64,000 nt of DNA from Megasphaera coli (GTDB taxonomy: Bacteria; Bacillota; Negativicutes; Veillonellales; Megasphaeraceae): the NCBI RefSeq assembly GCF_900095855.1, contig NZ_FMIY01000002.1, forward strand, positions 673,322-737,321, written 5' to 3'. Shown in pieces: positions 58,601 to 64,000 of this stretch. Made by a program: the position numbers and the translations under genes. Every line of letters starts with the position of its first letter. The stretch's first letter is position 1. The notes beneath the pieces are model-generated. The model ran no database searches and had not been told where the DNA came from. It worked only from the letters and a program-made list of their open reading frames with translations.

Positions 58601-60043
58601 TCAGGCCTCCAAAGCCTTTATCAATAATTCATTAACCGCTGCCGGATTGGCCCGGCCCTTTGTCTCTTTCATGACCTGCCCGACAAGAAAACCGACGGCC
58701 TTCTTCTTGCCTGCCTTATAATCCGCTGCCGATTGAGGATTGGCAGCAACAATTTTTGTAATGATTTCTTCCAGTGCGCCTGTGTCGCTGATTTGGACGA
58801 GGCCCTGCTCTTCCACGACAACAGCGGCTTTTTTGCCGGACTGCCACATTTCGGTCAATATCTTCTTGGCAATTTTCCCGGAAATAGTGCCCTTGTTTAT
58901 GAGGATAATCAATTCCGCCAAATTTCCCGGCGGTATGGGCGATTGCTCTATGGGTACACCGCCTTCATTCCGGAGTTTGGCAAGGTCACCGAGCATCCAG
59001 TTGGACACGAGTTTCGCATCGGCACCGGCCGCAACGGCGGCTTCAAAGTAATCGGCCGTCCCTTTTTCGAGGGTCAGCAAGTCGGCGTCATACTCGGGCA
59101 GAGTCAGGTCCGTAACAAAACGCCGCTTCCGGGAATCGGGCATTTCCGGAAGTTCCCTGCGTACTTCTTCAATCCATTCTTGTGAAATATCGAGGGGAAT
59201 CAAATCCGGTTCAGGGAAGTAACGGTAGTCGTCGGAGCCTTCCTTAACGCGTTGGCTGAAGGTAACTCCCTTTGCTTCATCCCAACCGCGCGTTTCCTGC
59301 ACGATCGTGCCGCCCTCTTCCAAGACCCGTGCCTGGCGAACCGCTTCGTATTCGATGCCCTTTTGCACTCCCGTCAAGGAATTGATGTTTTTGATTTCCG
59401 CCTTCGTGCCGAGCTTGTCCGAGCCGACGGGGCGAACGGAGATGTTGGCATCACAACGCATGCTGCCTTCTTCAAGACGGCAATCGGAGACTTCCAGATA
59501 CTGAATGACGGAGCGTAATTTTTCCAGGTACGCCCGCGCTTCTTCGCCGCTGCGGATATCCGGTTCCGAAACGATTTCCAAGAGGGGCACGCCCGTCCGG
59601 TTGTAGTCGACGTTGGACGATTCGGACGTATTGATGGTGGCGCCGCTATGCACGAGTTTGCCCGCGTCCTCCTCCATATGGATACGCGTCAGGCGAATAC
59701 GGCGCTGCTCACCGTTTACTTCAATGTCCACATAGCCGTTCAAACAAATGGGCATGTCGAACTGAGACGTTTGGAAGTTCTTCGGCAAGTCCGGGTAATA
59801 ATAATTTTTCCGGTCAAATTTGTTGTGCAACAAAATATCACAGTGCAGAGCCAATCCGACTTTAATGGCGTAGTGTACCACCTCTTTGTTAAGGACGGGC
59901 AAACACCCCGGCAGACCGAGGCAAACCGGGCAGACATGCGTATTCGGTTCAGCGCCGAATGCGGTGCTGCAGCCGCAGAATATTTTTGTTTTCGTCTTTA
60001 ATTCCGTGTGGACTTCCAATCCGATGACTGCTTCATATTTCAT
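58601..60043 (-). CDS. gatB: Asp-tRNA(Asn)/Glu-tRNA(Gln) amidotransferase subunit B
   Basis: This 480-residue subunit starts [20 protein letters not shown]. It has the GatB cradle with zinc-site cysteines ([15 protein letters not shown]), the signature [17 protein letters not shown] and a C-terminal YqeY-like tail domain. GatB activates the tRNA-bound Asp or Glu with ATP and receives ammonia from GatA. Its ATG overlaps the gatA stop by one base. The tail region ending [10 protein letters not shown] is intact. Confidence 0.97.
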   Translation of the reverse strand: MKYEAVIGLEVHTELKTKTKIFCGCSTAFGAEPNTHVCPVCLGLPGCLPVLNKEVVHYAIKVGLALHCDILLHNKFDRKNYYYPDLPKNFQTSQFDMPICLNGYVDIEVNGEQRRIRLTRIHMEEDAGKLVHSGATINTSESSNVDYNRTGVPLLEIVSEPDIRSGEEARAYLEKLRSVIQYLEVSDCRLEEGSMRCDANISVRPVGSDKLGTKAEIKNINSLTGVQKGIEYEAVRQARVLEEGGTIVQETRGWDEAKGVTFSQRVKEGSDDYRYFPEPDLIPLDISQEWIEEVRRELPEMPDSRKRRFVTDLTLPEYDADLLTLEKGTADYFEAAVAAGADAKLVSNWMLGDLAKLRNEGGVPIEQSPIPPGNLAELIILINKGTISGKIAKKILTEMWQSGKKAAVVVEEQGLVQISDTGALEEIITKIVAANPQSAADYKAGKKKAVGFLVGQVMKETKGRANPAAVNELLIKALEA

Positions 60044-61506
60044 TAGATTTCCACCTCTCCCGTCGGAAAGGACCGGCACAAATCCGTCCGTTCCTGTTCA
60101 AATGTATATGCTGCGCGCAGCAGTGTTTCTTCATCAAGGGCCTTGCCTATGAGCTGCATGCCCACGGGCAGGCCGTTCTTGTAGCCGCAGGGAATGCTGA
60201 TCCCCGGCAGTCCGGCAAGGTTGACGGTGACCGTGCACACATCTCCCAGGTACATGGACAGGGGGTTTTCTTTGTTTTTGCCGATTTCAAAGGCCGTATC
60301 CGGTGCCGTCGGCGTAAGAAGAATATCGCATTGAGACAGGGCCTTGTCGTAGTCCTGCCTGACCAGCGTGCGTACCTTCATGGCGCGCAGATAATATGCG
60401 TCATAGTAGCCGGCACTGAGCACATACGTACCCAGGAGAATGCGCCGCTTGACTTCCGGCCCGAACCCTTCGGATCGGGTCTTGCAGTACATGTCGACAA
60501 TATCCTTGCCGGGCACGCGCATGCCGAAGCCGACGCCGTCATAACGGCCCAGGTTGGAACTCGCTTCGGCCGGGGCGATAATGTAGTAAGCCGCCAGGCC
60601 GTATTTCATATTCGGCATCTTAACGGTGATGATTTGCGCCCCCAATTTTTTATATGTCTCAATGGCGTCATCCAATATTTTACGGCATTCCGTATCGAGG
60701 CCTTCGCCGAAGAACTCTTCAGGTATACCGATTTTCATACCCTTCACATCATTGACAAGGGCTTTTTTATAATCCTTCGCCCCTTGCGGCACGGAGGTGG
60801 AGTCCTTTTTGTCGTAACCTGCAATAGCGTTCAACATGACGGCGCAATCCTCCACGTCGTTTGTAAAACAACCGATTTGGTCGAGAGATGACGCAAAGGC
60901 GATGAGACCGTAACGGGACACGAGACCGTACGTCGGCTTTAAGCCGACAACGCCGCAGTATGCCGCAGGCTGGCGCACGGAACCGCCCGTATCGGAACCG
61001 AGGCTCCAAACGACTTCTCCCGCCGCAACGGCAGCGGCCGAGCCGCCGGAAGAGCCGCCGGGGACGTATTTCGCGTTCCACGGATTCGTCGTCACCTGAA
61101 AAGCCGAGTTTTCCGTCGAGCTGCCCATGGCAAATTCGTCCATATTCGTCTTGCCCAGACTTACATAGTCAAGGGCATTCAGCTTTTCTATAACTGTCGC
61201 ATCATAAGGAGAACGGTAGGAAGCGAGCATTTTTGATGCACACGTAACCTGCTGCCCTTTGACGCAAATATTATCCTTTATAGCGCCGGGTATACCGGCG
61301 AGGTCGGCAATCGCTTCGCCGGCGGCGATTTTCTTATCTGTCAGTGCAGCCGCCTCCAAGGCAAAACCGCGATTATCCGAAAGAAACGCTTTGACAGTCG
61401 GCTCCAACCGATCTTTGCGGGCAATAAATTTTTCCGTCAGCTCGACTGCCGAAATTTCTCCCTTTACGAGTTTATCATGTAAGGAATGAATAGTAACGGG
61501 TTTCAC
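60043..61506 (-). CDS. gatA: Asp-tRNA(Asn)/Glu-tRNA(Gln) amidotransferase subunit A
   Basis: This 487-residue amidase-signature enzyme has the catalytic Lys in [11 protein letters not shown] and the serine-rich stretch [15 protein letters not shown] with [12 protein letters not shown]. It frees ammonia from glutamine and channels it to GatB. The GTG start at 61506 has AGGAGG in front. It sits 11 bases after gatC. Confidence 0.97.
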   Translation of the reverse strand: MKPVTIHSLHDKLVKGEISAVELTEKFIARKDRLEPTVKAFLSDNRGFALEAAALTDKKIAAGEAIADLAGIPGAIKDNICVKGQQVTCASKMLASYRSPYDATVIEKLNALDYVSLGKTNMDEFAMGSSTENSAFQVTTNPWNAKYVPGGSSGGSAAAVAAGEVVWSLGSDTGGSVRQPAAYCGVVGLKPTYGLVSRYGLIAFASSLDQIGCFTNDVEDCAVMLNAIAGYDKKDSTSVPQGAKDYKKALVNDVKGMKIGIPEEFFGEGLDTECRKILDDAIETYKKLGAQIITVKMPNMKYGLAAYYIIAPAEASSNLGRYDGVGFGMRVPGKDIVDMYCKTRSEGFGPEVKRRILLGTYVLSAGYYDAYYLRAMKVRTLVRQDYDKALSQCDILLTPTAPDTAFEIGKNKENPLSMYLGDVCTVTVNLAGLPGISIPCGYKNGLPVGMQLIGKALDEETLLRAAYTFEQERTDLCRSFPTGEVEI

Positions 61507-61517
61507 AATACTCCTCC

Positions 61518-61808
61518 TTAGTCCTGGATAACCTTAGGCACTTTAAAGTACCCGTTTTCCGCTTCCGGCGCATTTTGTAACGCTTTTTCATTAGATAAGG
61601 ATTCATGAGGCACATCGTCACGCATAACATTGGACAAAGCTACGGCATGTGCCGTCGGCTCAATATTTTCAATATTCGCCTGTTCGATAAGTTCCATGTA
61701 CGATAAAATATCACTCAGCTGTTTTTCTACGGCTTCCACTCGTTCCGGAGCAAATTCCAACCGCGATAATAAGGCGATTTTCTTTACTTCTTCCGCACTG
61801 ATTTTCAT
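61518..61808 (-). CDS. gatC: Asp-tRNA(Asn)/Glu-tRNA(Gln) amidotransferase subunit C
   Basis: This 96-residue subunit starts MKISAEEVKKIALLSRLEF. It has the conserved middle LSDILSYMELIEQANIENIE and the tail RDDVPHESLSNEKAL..APEAENGYFKVPKV. GatC braces the GatA-GatB interface. AAGGAG lies before the ATG, and the gatCAB promoter is just upstream. It is the first gene of gatCAB. Confidence 0.96.
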   Translation of the reverse strand: MKISAEEVKKIALLSRLEFAPERVEAVEKQLSDILSYMELIEQANIENIEPTAHAVALSNVMRDDVPHESLSNEKALQNAPEAENGYFKVPKVIQD

Positions 61809-61850
61809 GGGAACACTCCTTATTACTAGAAATATATATCATAATTGTTT

Positions 61851-61859
61851 ATTATATCA
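61851..61859 (-). promoter_or_regulatory. Extended -10 promoter of gatCAB
   Basis: TGATATAAT on the minus strand lies between ligA and gatC, 43 bases before gatC. No clear -35 box is seen. Read-through from ligA is also possible. Confidence 0.55.
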
Positions 61860-61882
61860 TAAAGCAGCCGGCCTATAAGAAT

Positions 61883-64000
<2,118 letters not shown>

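Overview
The window looks like a chromosome segment from a Negativicutes bacterium (a diderm Firmicute of the Veillonellaceae type, close to Megasphaera). Supporting signs are a YadA-like trimeric autotransporter, which needs an outer membrane, next to typical Firmicutes gene sets and RNA switches: the alaS-ireB-ruvX-DUF1292 operon, a c-di-AMP riboswitch, a ZTP riboswitch and mltG-trmR-trhP. Pyruvate:ferredoxin oxidoreductase, formate-THF ligase, a LarE-like protein and an L-lactate permease suggest a fermentative, probably lactate-using anaerobe. Assignment to a genus is inference. Nearly all genes lie on the minus strand. No rRNA, tRNA or CRISPR array was seen.

Layout from left to right. 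1-2.6 kb: sufC-sufB-sufD (sufD cut by the edge). 2.6-4.5 kb: a ranthipeptide locus with a 46-residue six-cysteine SCIFF precursor, an attenuator-like hairpin, the radical SAM SCIFF maturase and a translationally coupled 66-residue membrane protein. 4.5-9.0 kb: a hypothetical gene, then fhs-fchA-larE-nth behind a ZTP riboswitch. 9.1-10.5 kb: the autotransporter. 10.7-22.1 kb: a nine-gene operon recJ-relA-dtd-MBL hydrolase-AI-2E family-fur-hemZ-hisS-aspS. 22.3-27.6 kb: pyruvate:ferredoxin oxidoreductase divergent from a LysR regulator and a small coiled-coil membrane protein.

27.6-33.2 kb: alaS-ireB-ruvX-DUF1292, an NlpC/P60 cell wall hydrolase under a c-di-AMP riboswitch, and a GT2 glycosyltransferase whose promoter sits almost on its start codon. 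33.4-34.4 kb: a decayed IS30-family element with matching 10-bp ends. 34.5-37.7 kb: glnS-DUF4321-maf-radC. 37.8-41.9 kb: a fumarylacetoacetate hydrolase family gene and two amino acid transporters. 42-56 kb: a long minus-strand run with mltG-trmR-trhP-DUF4911 (tRNA wobble uridine modification), an OLD-family nuclease, topoisomerase III and late cobalamin genes (cobyric acid synthase, CbiB, threonine kinase, CobD). Upstream of these lie a secreted DUF4127 protein and a TRIC-like channel. 56.3-64 kb: tadA, lactate permease, gatCAB, ligA and the 3' end of pcrA.

The most interesting items are the SCIFF locus with its attenuator and extra membrane gene, the c-di-AMP riboswitch butted against the upstream stop codon, two genes that look leaderless, the repeat-bearing leader of the LysR gene, and the OLD nuclease inside a housekeeping run.
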